Below are positions 1 to 9,019 of a stretch of 24,493 bases of DNA, in pieces. Position numbers and translations under genes: made by a program. The stretch comes from Cafeteria roenbergensis. Lineage: Eukaryota > Sar > Bigyra > Bicosoecida > Cafeteriaceae. The DNA is taken from positions 1-24,493 of the forward strand of contig VLTN01000125.1 in the NCBI GenBank assembly GCA_008330645.1, written 5' to 3'. The notes beneath the pieces are model-generated. The model saw nothing but the letters and a program-made list of their open reading frames with translations, ran no database searches and was not told the origin of the DNA. Within the stretch, counting starts at the first letter, position 1. Each line of letters opens with the position of its first letter.

Positions 1-994
1 TTCATCGAGGCCGTTCGGGACATGCGGAAAGGGCGGTTCGAGATGGCACCACCGCCGGAAGGAGGCCCTCGACGGGACCCGGCACTGGTGGAGGCGGAGG
101 CGAAGCGGCGTCGGGGGAGTGGTGCCGGAGCGGGACCAGCCAACGCCGGCGAGGCGGAAGCGGAGGATGAGTCGGGTGCGGCGGCTGCTGCAGCGGGCGG
201 CACGCCGTGGGTGGACCACCCGGCGGTCGAGAGAGAGCGAGTCCAAGGAGGACTGCGAGGAGGGGCCGGCGCACGGGCAGCAGCTTTGCAGGTACGCTGG
301 ACGGCTGGCTCGTCAGCGGTACGGGGGGAGCGGCTGAACCGGAGCATCAGCCAACACCGACAAGCGGAGGCCAGACGGTCGGCGGAGGTGCGGCTGCCGC
401 CAGCGCGGGCGGGAGCGGCGACCGAGATGACGACGAGCGGCGGCGGCGCAGCGGCAGCTAGTGCGGCTGGCGCTCCAACCGGCCAAGAGACATCTGATGC
501 CGCACAGCCGAGAGCGGATGCGGCACAGGTCTACTCGGTCAGGCGAACGCCGGCGATCGGGTTTGGCCAGGACGGACCCGACGCGGACGCGGACGGCAAC
601 GACCCCAACTGGAAGGGCATCTCGCTCAAGAAACTCGTGAGGAGCTCGCTGAAGCGCTCAGACCGCAGCGATGCGACCAAGGAGGTGGGCGACATCCTGC
701 TGCGATGCGAGGAGGTCGCCAAGGGAGCCTACCGGGACTACGAGCGGGACAGCAAGGAGTACAAGGACGCCTGCACCGAGGCACGGTACTTCAGGCCGGA
801 CAAGGACTGCGTCGTGGGCAAGGGAGGCCGACCTTCATGACGCCAGGGTGAAGAAGCGCTACCAGTTGGCGCACGTGTGGAGGTCGGACATCGCGGGGGC
901 TGTCGAGGGCCTGGAAGAGCTGCGCGCCGAGATCGAGGAGCTGGCGCTGGAGGCGATGATGGAGCTCAGATCTGACGACGAAGTCGTCGGATGA
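1..994 (+). pseudogene. Partial low-complexity coding region upstream of the RLE-like ORF
   Basis: The frame starting at base 1 is open from the window edge to a TGA ending at 840, so the 5' end lies outside the window. The first ~180 residues are Ala/Gly/Glu/Arg-rich and look disordered. From about base 530 the composition becomes normal and charged, with a stretch containing SLKKLVRSSLKRSD and a Tyr/Asp/Lys-rich helix. Near 826-832 the protein-like reading moves one base forward and continues as KKRYQLAHVW, then a Glu-rich helix, to a stop at 992-994. Near 970 the next frame is already open and runs into the following ORF. I recognise no domain and no RT motif. It is probably the N-terminal part of the same broken gene as the next entry, or an ORF1-like protein. 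The two single-base steps may be true mutations or consensus errors. Confidence 0.35.
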
Positions 995-995
995 C

Positions 996-2218
996 ATGGA
1001 GGCAACTGCAAACCTGGTGGAGGAGTTCATCAGGGCATGCAAGGGAGCCCGCTGCCTGGCCGCAGCGACAGGGTTCGAGGGCTTCTTGCCCGACACCCTG
1101 GGTAAGCTGCCGGGCGAGCTGAAGGCCAAGCTCCGCAAGTGCCTGTACGGCGACGGGGTGACAGCGCGGGCGAACGAGCAGACCGAGGCGCCCTGGCAGC
1201 GCAAGATGGTGCTGCACCACGATGACATGCTGCGCATCAAGCACGAGTGCGTCTTCCTGCGCCGTCTGGCCAAGGCGCGCAGGGCCTGCACAGCACGCTG
1301 CAGGGCCGAGGCGCTGGCCAAGGGCACGACGGAGAAGCGTGTCGCCAACATCGATGACCCGGCCATGTTCCGCGTCATGAGCGACCTGGTCGCGTTCCGG
1401 GAGGCATGCGTGCCGGGAACACACTACTGGCTCCGCAACACGATGATGGGACCCCGCGGGCTCACGGACGAGGAGTTTGCGGTGGTGGAACGCTACCGCA
1501 TCGGAGCCTCCGAGGCCGACCACGTGGTGCCGGACGGCGTGTCGATCAACTGCGCGTGCATGCAGCGAGACACCACCGCGAGAGGCACCGTCCACATCGG
1601 CGGGTCTCCGGCGTGGCAACATCACCTGGCGCGCTGCCGCTGCGGCAAGGGCTCCACCATCCGGGCGCACAACGACGTCCGCGACGTCCTGCACGCGGCG
1701 GTGCGCTCGGCGGGGCTGCAGTCGGTGGTGGAGCCCTCCAGCTGGCAGGACGGTCAGGCGCGCTTTGGATCCCAGCCGGGGTCCAGCGAGGCCGCGCGCA
1801 AGCGACCCGGACCTGCGGGTGCACGTCGACTTCGAGACCACCCGTCTCGTCGACGTGCAGATCACCTCGGCGGTGAGCAAGTCCTACGTGACGCAGGGCC
1901 TGCAGAACATGGACGCCTTTCTCGAGCGCCGTGAGAATGACAAGATGAGGGAGTACAAGAAGAGCCTCAGCTACAAAGGACAACATAGCTCAACATTGTG
2001 CCCTTCGTCATCACGACCACGGGACGCATGGGACCGGCGGCCTCGCCTTCCTCAGAAGGTGGCGGACACGGCCTTCGGCGACCGGCCGAGGGAGCGTGGC
2101 GCGCTGGGCCTTCCGCTGTGCTGTCGAGCGGCTAACGAGGTCATCGCCAAAGGGACTGGCGACCCAGCTGATCGGGCAAACGCCGTACCTGAGGCAGCAA
2201 GTGGAGCGTTTGCGGTGA
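996..2218 (+). pseudogene. R2-type retrotransposon C-terminus: zinc motif plus restriction-like endonuclease, frame-broken
   Basis: An open frame from ATG 996 reads to about 1770, then protein-like sequence steps to other frames (about 1770, 1985 and 2050) and ends at TGA 2216-2218 with YLRQQVERLR. The order of motifs matches what is known of RLE-encoding non-LTR elements (R2, CRE, NeSL): a linker with WLRN...LTDEEF...RYRIG, then CAC...H...CRC zinc-ligand-like residues (1552-1644), RAHNDVRDVL (1663-1692), an EP pair (1732), PDLRVHVD (about 1807), LVDVQIT (about 1847-1867), and a downstream Tyr and Lys-rich helix. The tail VPFVITTTGRMGPAA (1998-2042) is of a type often found after this domain. 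In such elements the enzyme nicks target DNA for target-primed reverse transcription. No RT domain is visible in the 995 bases upstream, which is unusual. Assignment rests on motif order only, and a host gene with a similar fold is possible. Confidence 0.5.
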
Positions 2219-2521
2219 GCAGGGGCGGCTGAGTGGCGACTCGTGCCAGTGTAATGGCAGTGATCTGGGACTTGGGACTTGGGATTGCGGGTTTCGCGCG
2301 GTTTGCGATTCATCGGTGATGGAGTTGCTGGATTGGTTCTTGATAAGTCTGTGAATCGAGTGTGTGGCATGGTGACACGAGGTCTTGGGCTCCTCCCCCA
2401 GCGATGTTCATTCTGTTCGCATTCACACAAACGTCACTCTGTCGACTTGATCGACTTTGGCTCGCGACACTGGAGTATGAAGCAGTCTGTTTCTTCAGTA
2501 ATGTTGCTGTTCACCCCATCA
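2219..2521. other. Non-coding stretch between the RLE-like region and the DIRS-like element
   Basis: This stretch of about 300 bases is visibly less GC-rich than both neighbours and has no convincing protein-like frame. It includes a tiny tandem duplication of GGGACTT at about 2268-2281. It is probably the 3' untranslated or intergenic flank of the RLE-like region. It ends at the ATG where the DIRS-like element begins. No poly-A tract or target-site duplication was seen. Confidence 0.4.
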
Positions 2522-2935
2522 ATGTTTGTGATGTAAATCTTGTGCTGCTGTCCCCTCGAGTTGAGAGGCCGCCTTCAGATGCGGCAACAACACCGGGCCC
2601 GCTCTGCCCCACGGCAGGCGCGGGCCATCCCGACCCGCTCGCAAGCCCGCCCTCTGGGCGAGCACTCCGACCCGAGCCCGCGTGGGGGCTCGCCGGCCGT
2701 ATCCCGTTCCCGCCGCGCGCATGCGTTCCGACTAGCGCGTGAGCGGTCTCGATCACATGACCCCCGGCTCTGCCTCACGGCAAGCGCGGGCCATCCGACC
2801 CGCTCGCAAGCCCGCCCTTTGGGCGGGCACACCGGTTTCGAGCCCGCGTGGGCTCACCGGCCGCACCCGCACCCGTACCCGCCGTACGCGCGCGCCCCGA
2901 GTGGTGTGCGTGTGCTCGATTCGATCGTTTGACCC
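2522..2935 (+). repeat. Left terminal direct repeat A1 of the DIRS-like element
   Basis: 414 bases, starting ATGTTTGTGATGTAAATC and ending in GTTTGACCC. It matches A2 (8163-8575) with three substitutions, all T here and C in A2 (within about 2740-2753), and one extra T at about 2835. Inside it are two diverged copies of a ~130-bp subrepeat, starting at 2602 and 2768 (spacing 166), each carrying a GC-rich hairpin. Confidence 0.92.
2810..2828. other. Perfect 8-bp hairpin inside repeat A1
   Basis: GCCCGCCC, a TTT loop, then GGGCGGGC form a perfect inverted repeat. The first subrepeat copy has the same structure at 2645-2663 with one mismatch. The stem is also present in A2. It may be a structural feature of the element RNA or DNA ends, but its function is not shown by the sequence. 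Confidence 0.5.
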
Positions 2936-2959
2936 GATGGCCGCCCGGCCATCCCCGCA

Positions 2960-4821
2960 GGCGCTCTTCTGTCCCCGCCGATCCACCCGGCATCTCGGAA
3001 GCTGCCACCTCTGCGTCTTCGTCCGCCCGACCCAGCCCCGCGGCCTCTGCCGCTGGGCCGCCCCCTGGCCCTTCAGACCTGCTGATTGCGCATCTGTACT
3101 CAGGCTCTGTCGTTCCCGACTGGGTCTCGGACGCGGAAACTGTGGCTGACGCTTCAGGCTCCGTCGTCCCATGCCTTTCCAACGCCGCCGCCGCCTGCAT
3201 CAACCACCGTCCCCCGTCCCCACCCGCGCCCGCTGGTCCGTTCTGCTCGCCGCGTACGCTTTCGCCGACCACGACGGCCCGCTCGGTTTCCCCGTTGTGG
3301 CCGCCGCCTCTGACGTTTTCGGCACGGTCAGGCTCTTTTCCGCCGCCACCACCCGTTTGAACGCCTTCGGGACGGAACTTTCCGGCGCGTCCATCTCGCC
3401 AGACGCCCGCGACAAGCTCTCTCGGCTCCTCGACGCCTCGGTATACCACGCAACAAGTCCGTCCGGCTGGCGCTACAGCCTCGAACGTGCGCCAACTCCC
3501 TCGCTGCCCTTCCCCTCAGCCGGCCAGCGCGATGACGCGCGCCGCGACCCGGCCCCAGACGTCCGAACCGAGTTCCCCCGAGCGGCCGCCGCCGCCACCG
3601 CAACGCCCCGCCCCACCAGGATTGGACGGCCCTCAGTGACGCGGCTGCGGCCGCGCACGAGTTCCCCGAAACTGGTGAGACTCTTGCACCACCACCACTC
3701 CCGCCCAGCCTGCGCATGGCCGCCCTTCGCCTCCTCCATGTGGACGACCCCATGATGCTCGTCGACATCATCGGTCTCCCAGACCAGGGCTCGCACCTCC
3801 TCGCGCAACGCCTGGCGCACCGCGCCATCTGCGCCCCGACCTTGCGCCCGCCCACCCCGGCAGACATCGCTGCCACCCCCGCCGCCGCCAGGCCTGACGC
3901 GGCTCTCTGGCTCCTGACCCCGTTTGCGAGCCGCACGCTCGCGCTCGCCCACTCGGCTTCCCAACGGGTCGACGTACACGATGCCCTCTACAGCCTCACG
4001 TGCCTGGCAAAGTCGGTCTCGGCCAGCCTTCCCCCCACCGCCCAACCCCCCAACGTGCTCGACATCCTCCTCGCCGCCAGCCACGCCCTGCGGGACCACC
4101 GCACCTCCTTGGAGCAGTCCCTTCCGGACGGGCCGGGCACCGTGCTGCCGCCCATCGCCGAGCGCATGCTCGCACGCGCGGAGCTCTCCTGCCTGTTCTC
4201 GGCTCTCGAGTACGTCCAGATCGCCACGGCTCACTGGGTCCTCCCGGCTGTTTACGCCGGCATCCCCCTCCTGCCCGCGCTCCTGGCCACGGCTGCAGCG
4301 TCGATAGCCGCCTCCGCCGGCGTTGAGCCTGACACCACCCTAGCCGCTTGGCTCGCAAGCCGGGGAATCCACGTCACAGCCGGCTTTGCCCCGGTGTACG
4401 ACGATTCCACCCGCGCCTCGGTTGCCATCAAGTGTGCCGAGGCCGGCGATCAACCCGCCCACAGCCCCCCCGGCGGCCCTGCGAGACCGGCCCTCCGTCA
4501 GCCGACACCCTCGCCGGCCGCTTCGCCTCCCAATTCGGCCGCGGTCCTTCCGCCCTGGCATCCGCGCTGGCGGCGACGGCACAACTGCCGCCATTCCGTT
4601 GGACCGACGTCCTCGGGCGACCGCTGGAAGCGGGCCCCTGGGCTGCGCTCTCCCGCCGCTGGCCCGCCATCAACAACGCTCTCCGCCAGCTCCTGCCAGC
4701 CGCGCTGGCCGGCCCCGACCTGCGCACCACGATTGCCTCCATGGTCTCGGCCACCAGCTTCCGCCCCTTTCCCCAGACTCCCGGTTTAAAAGCAGGGCGG
4801 GGAGGAGACGCGCGCGCGTGA
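2960..4821 (+). pseudogene. Gag-like ORF1 region of the DIRS-like element, frame-broken
   Basis: The region between A1 and the RT is Pro/Ala/Ser-rich and protein-like, but the plausible reading moves among all three frames: LLIAHLYSGSVVPDWVSD at about 3078-3131, RWSVLLAAYAFADHDGPLG at about 3231-3287, DWTALSDAAAAAHEF at about 3623, a 240-residue stretch from ATG 3716 (MAALRLLHVDDPMM, with alternating hydrophobic helices) to about 4440, and FRWTDVLGRPLEAGPW (from about 4590) to the TGA at 4819-4821. Position before RT is where PAT/Ngaro elements carry gag. No zinc knuckle was seen. The last segment overlaps the 5' end of the RT frame. The breaks may be real decay or consensus indels. Family membership rests on position and composition, not on a recognised domain. 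Confidence 0.5.
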
Positions 4822-6890
4822 ACGCCACCGCGGCACAACGCTCCGTTCCTGCACGTGGCGAGCCCCCTGCCGTCCCCTCCCCAGCACAGCCCCCGAAACC
4901 AGCCCCGCCATGGCTGGCCCCGCCGAACCCCGACTTGACCCTCGGCATCAAGTATCTCCATTGTTTGCATCGTGCACTCCTCGCGCCCGCCACGGCGCGA
5001 CTTCGTATCTCCACTTCCGGCCGGTCCTGGGCCGCAACCCCCGACGACCAGCCCTTTCTCTGGCTCAGAGCGCAGTCGATTCTCCTCGCTCTGGGCTTCG
5101 ACCCCGACCGCGACTCTCCCGGCGCATTCCGCCGCCTCTACTCCTCCCTACAGCGCTCCGGCGCCCTCGACATCGCCTTCGATGCGGCGCAGCTCCGCGC
5201 CCTTCACGACCCATCCGCCTTCGCGCCCGACGGCTGGGCATCGACCTCGCTCGAATCGACACCGATCCTCCCCCCACCCACGCCGGGTGTCGCGGCCCTG
5301 TGCCCCGCAGCCGCTCTGGAGCTCTTGCGAGGCCGCTGCGCCCACTGGCGTCTCGTCTTCGCCACAGCGCTGCTCGGCGCCGACGCCCGCGCAGTCGAAA
5401 CCCGCCGTCCCCTCGGCACATCCCACAACTACCCGACCGACCCAGCAGAGGTCCGTGCCCTCGAGGGCCTCATCGCCGCGGAGGTGCGGCAGGGCTGGCT
5501 CGTCCGGCTGCCGGACTCCGCGCTCCCCGTCGCCCGCAAGCCGGCCCCGCTCAACGTGGTTCCCAAAGCGCCCGACGCCCACGGCCGTCCCCGGTGGCGG
5601 ATGATCACCGACGACACCCAGGCAAGGCAGCCCTTCTTCGACGGTCACTCGGTGCGTCCCGCGGGGGTGAACGCCTCGGTCGCCAGCACGGAGCTGGCGT
5701 ACCCGGGCACCCCCTCGCTTGGCCGGGTCGCGGCCATGCTCCTGGGACCCCACCCCCCTACAATGCTTGCGACGCTGGACGTATCCAGCGGCTTCAAGCG
5801 CATCCGCCTTGCAGCGGCCTCGGGCACCCTGTTCACCGTCCGCTTCAAAGGCACCACCTACATCTCTTCCGCCTGCTCCATGGGCGGCCGCCACAGCAGC
5901 ACCTACATGAACAGCTGCACCGCGGCCCTCGCGCAGGCCCTCGAGTCCCCCGGCGTCAGGCTGCTCAGCTTCTGCGACGACCTACTAGTCTCCACCGACC
6001 TCCCTCTCCATCGCGCAACGTCCGAGCTCGCGCGAATCCGCGAGGCGATGGTCCGGCTCGGCCTTCCCCCACAGGCCGAGAAGTCGTCCCCGCCTGCACG
6101 ATCCGTCGAATGGGTGGGCCTGCGCCTCACGACTGGCAACGACAGGGGTCCGGCCCACGTACGCATGAAGGACGGCGCCGTGGTCGACCTCGTCTCCGCC
6201 CTCACCGCCGCCGCGAACGGCGACCCCGATCGCGACCAGCTCGCAAAAGTCGTTGGCCGCATCACCTGGTTCTCGACACTCTGCAAGCCGATTCGCCCCC
6301 TTCTCCGGGACATTCGACGCGCCCTCGCCGACTCCCCCGATCGCACGTCCGCGCTCGATCCTTCGGCAGCCGCCGCCGCGCGCGCCCTTCTCACGTGGGC
6401 GCCGGGCATCGCCAGGCCCTTGCCCGCCACCTTCGCCGCCCGTGCCACAATGGCTCCTGACCCCTTCCCGGCCATGCTGGTCGTCACCGACGCCTCCGCT
6501 CACGGCTTCGGCATCGCCGTGTTCGACCTGCGGCGTACCACAAACGCCCTCGTCGATGGCGCCCCCCGGCGCTGTGTCAGCGTCCGCCTCTATTGCGGCC
6601 GCTGGCCACGACGTGATCCCCCACTCGGTCCGTTCCGAATTCGCATGCGCCGCCGTCGCCGTCGCCATAGCCGCCCGCCGGGCTCCGCGGTCCAATATCC
6701 GCCTGTTCTCCGACTCGACCACCGTCGTCTCGGCCGTCGCCCGCATGAGCCCGTCTTCCCGCTCCACGTACTCCGACTCTCTCGCAATCCCGCTCGCGCT
6801 AACGCTCCTGCGCTCCCACCTGGTCGTGCACGCTGAACACTTGCCCGGCATGCAGAACACCGTCACCGACACCCTGAGCCGCTTGAGCGC
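4386..6890 (+). CDS. Reverse transcriptase-RNase H of the DIRS-like element
   Basis: The frame is open from ATG 4386 (overlapping gag in another frame); the true start is uncertain and may lie near 4810. An N-terminal region of about 350 residues precedes the RT. RT motifs: NVVPKAP..GRPRWRMITDD (5554-5613), motif A LDVSSGF with Asp at 5778, motif B-like SMGGRHSSTYMN (5878-5913), and motif C FCDDLL with the two Asp at 5976-5981, a variant of the usual YxDD. RNase H follows: VVTDASAHGFG (first Asp at 6489). The reading then moves one base forward in a six-C run at about 6561-6566 and continues as SVRSEF, LFSDSTTVVSAV and EHLPGMQNTVTDTLSR, the Glu, Asp and C-terminal motif expected of DIRS RNase H. 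Near 6880 the reading returns to the original frame and enters the recombinase. The two steps cancel, so the original was probably one pol frame. Confidence 0.85.
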
Positions 6891-8039
6891 GAGTGGCAAA
6901 GATGCGCCCTCTCTAGGTGGGGAGTTGAGCCTACTCTGGACGCGACTCTCGCATTTCTCGAGGCGGCCCCAAAGATTGTCCGCGCCATCCTCGCCGAGGC
7001 TTCTCGACTTGGGGGTCCTGGACCCCATCGCATGGCTCAACCAGGCGTCCGCATCGCCGGCTACCCGCTCCCCTTGGGCCACGATGACTGGGCCGTCGCG
7101 CCCCTCCTCTGCTTCTGGAGCGGCAGCTCCATCCAGATCACGGCCGCCTTCCGCTTCTTCGCCTCTGTGGCCCGACGGCACGGAGCAGGTCTCCCGTTCG
7201 GCCGCACGGCCGGAGCCTCCGTCACGTCCACCTTCCTCAGAGCGTCCGCGACCAGGCCCCAGCCTCTCGCAACCTCCACCCTCGCCTCCTACTATCACAA
7301 CGTCCTACGCCTGGCCGACCTCATGCTCTCCCCGATCGACTCACACGCGACTAGCCGCCTCGTGAGCCTGGCCACGAAGCGCATCCATCGGTGGGGCAAC
7401 CCCACACGAGACTCGCGCGGCGTCTTTTCCCGCGACGACGTCCTCCGGGCCATTCGCTCCCCGGCAACGGACCCTGCTGTGGCGGCCGCCATCGCCGTCT
7501 GCTGGGACACCCTCAGCCGCGCCGGCTCCCTTCTGACGCGCCCAGCCCCCGCCTCCACCGCAACGCCCATTCCCCGGGCCAACGCGCGGGTGAGCCTGGT
7601 CAACCGCCACATTCATGTTCAGATCGACGTGTTCGAGAAGATGTCCCGCACCTGGGAACGCCTACACCTGACAACCGACCCCGACTCCCCTCATTACAAC
7701 CCGGCCCACGTGGGGGGCGCCGCGGCCGCCGCGGCCACCCTCGCCAGACCGGCCGACCGCTCCTCCCCGCTGTGGCTCAAGCGGAACCGCCAGCCTGTCT
7801 CCGCTTCCGACCTCGTCGCGGCCCTACTCGCCGCTAACCCCTACCTCCGCCAGCACCGCATCTCCCCGCACTCGTTCCGCATCTCCGCGGCTACTTGGCT
7901 CCTCCGCCACTCCAGTGTCACAAAGGACCGCATCGTCGTGCTGGGCCGCTGGCGCAACGCCCAGTCCGTCGAATCCTACTTTCGCGAAAGCGCCAGCGCC
8001 CACCTCCTCTCCTCTACCGATCGCTCTGCGATGCCCTGA
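6891..8039 (+). CDS. Tyrosine recombinase of the DIRS-like element
   Basis: The frame is open from before 6891 (EREWQRCALSRWG) and has its first ATG at 7032; counting from that Met gives 335 residues. The tyrosine-recombinase catalytic set is complete: Arg163 in DTLSRAGSLL, His280 and Arg283 in PHSFRISAATWLL, Trp307 in LGRWRN, and the nucleophile Tyr316 in ESYFR. The spacing from Trp to Tyr (9) is normal for the family. The enzyme would insert the circular cDNA of the element, acting at the short ATG core shared by the repeats. The frame is the same as that of the RT, so it may be the C-terminus of one pol polyprotein rather than a separate ORF. The stop at 8037-8039 lies 23 bases before B1. 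All key residues are intact, so the domain looks active. Confidence 0.92.
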   Translation, partial: EWQRCALSRWGVEPTLDATLAFLEAAPKIVRAILAEASRLGGPGPHRMAQPGVRIAGYPLPLGHDDWAVAPLLCFWSGSSIQITAAFRFFASVARRHGAGLPFGRTAGASVTSTFLRASATRPQPLATSTLASYYHNVLRLADLMLSPIDSHATSRLVSLATKRIHRWGNPTRDSRGVFSRDDVLRAIRSPATDPAVAAAIAVCWDTLSRAGSLLTRPAPASTATPIPRANARVSLVNRHIHVQIDVFEKMSRTWERLHLTTDPDSPHYNPAHVGGAAAAAATLARPADRSSPLWLKRNRQPVSASDLVAALLAANPYLRQHRISPHSFRISAATWLLRHSSVTKDRIVVLGRWRNAQSVESYFRESASAHLLSSTDRSAMP

Positions 8040-8062
8040 TCTATGGCATGGGATGGCACGGA

Positions 8063-8165
8063 GGGCGACCCCGTGCGGTCCCCGCCGCGCCAAACTTAAG
8101 CCATTTGTGTCAACACCAGTCCTCCACCAACAAGCGGCCTCTCAACGCCCACTCAGGTCAGCATG
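8063..8165 (+). repeat. Internal repeat B1 of the DIRS-like element
   Basis: 103 bases from GGGCGACCCC to CAGGTCAGCATG, identical to B2 at 8591-8693. Its last three bases (ATG) are the first three of A2, giving the B1/A2 junction that corresponds to the joined ends of the circular intermediate. Confidence 0.92.
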
Positions 8166-8575
8166 TTTGTGATGTAAATCTTGTGCTGCTGTCCCCTCGA
8201 GTTGAGAGGCCGCCTTCAGATGCGGCAACAACACCGGGCCCGCTCTGCCCCACGGCAGGCGCGGGCCATCCCGACCCGCTCGCAAGCCCGCCCTCTGGGC
8301 GAGCACTCCGACCCGAGCCCGCGTGGGGGCTCGCCGGCCGTATCCCGTTCCCGCCGCGCGCATGCGTTCCGACTAGCGCGCGAGCGGTCCCGACCACATG
8401 ACCCCCGGCTCTGCCTCACGGCAAGCGCGGGCCATCCGACCCGCTCGCAAGCCCGCCCTTTGGGCGGGCACACCGGTTCGAGCCCGCGTGGGCTCACCGG
8501 CCGCACCCGCACCCGTACCCGCCGTACGCGCGCGCCCCGAGTGGTGTGCGTGTGCTCGATTCGATCGTTTGACCC
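8163..8575 (+). repeat. Internal repeat A2 of the DIRS-like element
   Basis: 413 bases, about 99% identical to A1 (three substitutions and one single-base gap). It contains the same two subrepeats (8243 and 8409, spacing 166) and the perfect hairpin at 8451-8469. A 15-base spacer (8576-8590), partly duplicated CCCT-type sequence, separates it from B2. Confidence 0.92.
8451..8469. other. Perfect 8-bp hairpin inside repeat A2
   Basis: Same GCCCGCCC-TTT-GGGCGGGC structure as in A1, conserved between the two repeats. Confidence 0.5.
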
Positions 8576-8590
8576 TCCCTCCCGTCCCTC

Positions 8591-8693
8591 GGGCGACCCC
8601 GTGCGGTCCCCGCCGCGCCAAACTTAAGCCATTTGTGTCAACACCAGTCCTCCACCAACAAGCGGCCTCTCAACGCCCACTCAGGTCAGCATG
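8591..8693 (+). repeat. Right terminal repeat B2 of the DIRS-like element
   Basis: Identical to B1 over 103 bases, ending in ATG at 8691-8693. The match stops there: B1 continues TTTGTG (A2) and B2 continues CTCATGTGCAG (host flank), which places the right end of the element at the ATG. Confidence 0.92.
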
Positions 8694-9019
8694 CTCATGT
8701 GCAGTTTAGCTGCAGACGTCGTTCATCCTTGCCTGGGCCAAGGCGCTTCAGTCCACATGGATTGCCTTGGGTGCCTGTGATATGCAAGCTCAAACAGATT
8801 GGCCTTGCCTCAGGTGAGCTCCTTCCTCCAATGAACAGCGCAAGCTCGAATCTCTAGCTAACGCTAGGCCACAGCTGCTGATCTCTTGTCCTCAACGCAA
8901 CTTGGAGGAAGACGGTTGTTGCTATTCATGTACAATGACCGATTGGTGGGCAAAATTGACGAATGATGTGCTCTCAGCTTCGGCTCGCCAAGTAGAAGAG
9001 CGTTGTTCTGGCTGCGCGC
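8694..9019. other. Non-coding flank between the DIRS-like element and the giant gene
   Basis: About 326 bases of lower GC than the element and with no supported gene. It holds the right-hand target flank of the element, and its right part should contain the 3' untranslated region of the minus-strand giant gene, which stops at 9020. I saw no clear polyadenylation motif. Confidence 0.4.

Larger units (their letters stand above)
2522..8693 (+). mobile_element. DIRS-superfamily (PAT/Ngaro-type) tyrosine-recombinase retrotransposon, complete
   Basis: An element of about 6.17 kb with the order A1 repeat, gag-like region, RT, RNase H, tyrosine recombinase, then B1, A2, B2. A1 (2522-2935) and A2 (8163-8575) are nearly identical, and B1 (8063-8165) and B2 (8591-8693) are identical over 103 bases. 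This split-direct-repeat arrangement is the established hallmark of PAT, TOC and Ngaro elements, as opposed to the inverted repeats of DIRS1. The recombinase is on the same strand as RT, unlike Kangaroo. I see no methyltransferase domain. The ATG trinucleotide at the left end (2522-2524), the B1/A2 junction (8163-8165) and the right end (8691-8693) is shared and fits a short recombination core. Such elements replicate through a circular DNA that the recombinase inserts without target-site duplication. The near identity of repeats and intact recombinase residues point to recent insertion. Confidence 0.9.

Noticed and set aside
966-1880. Minus-strand 304-residue ORF across the RLE-like region
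   Set aside because: It is antisense to the motif-bearing plus-strand frame and shows no recognisable domain.
5985-7298. Minus-strand 437-residue ORF across the RT-RNase H region
   Set aside because: It is antisense to recognised RT and RNase H motifs, is Gly/Arg/Glu-rich and has no domain; GC-rich coding DNA often leaves the antisense open.
8470-8495. tRNA B-box-like GGTTCGAGCC in repeat A2
   Set aside because: No cloverleaf or paired T stem surrounds it, no A box is correctly placed, and A1 has an extra T that breaks it.
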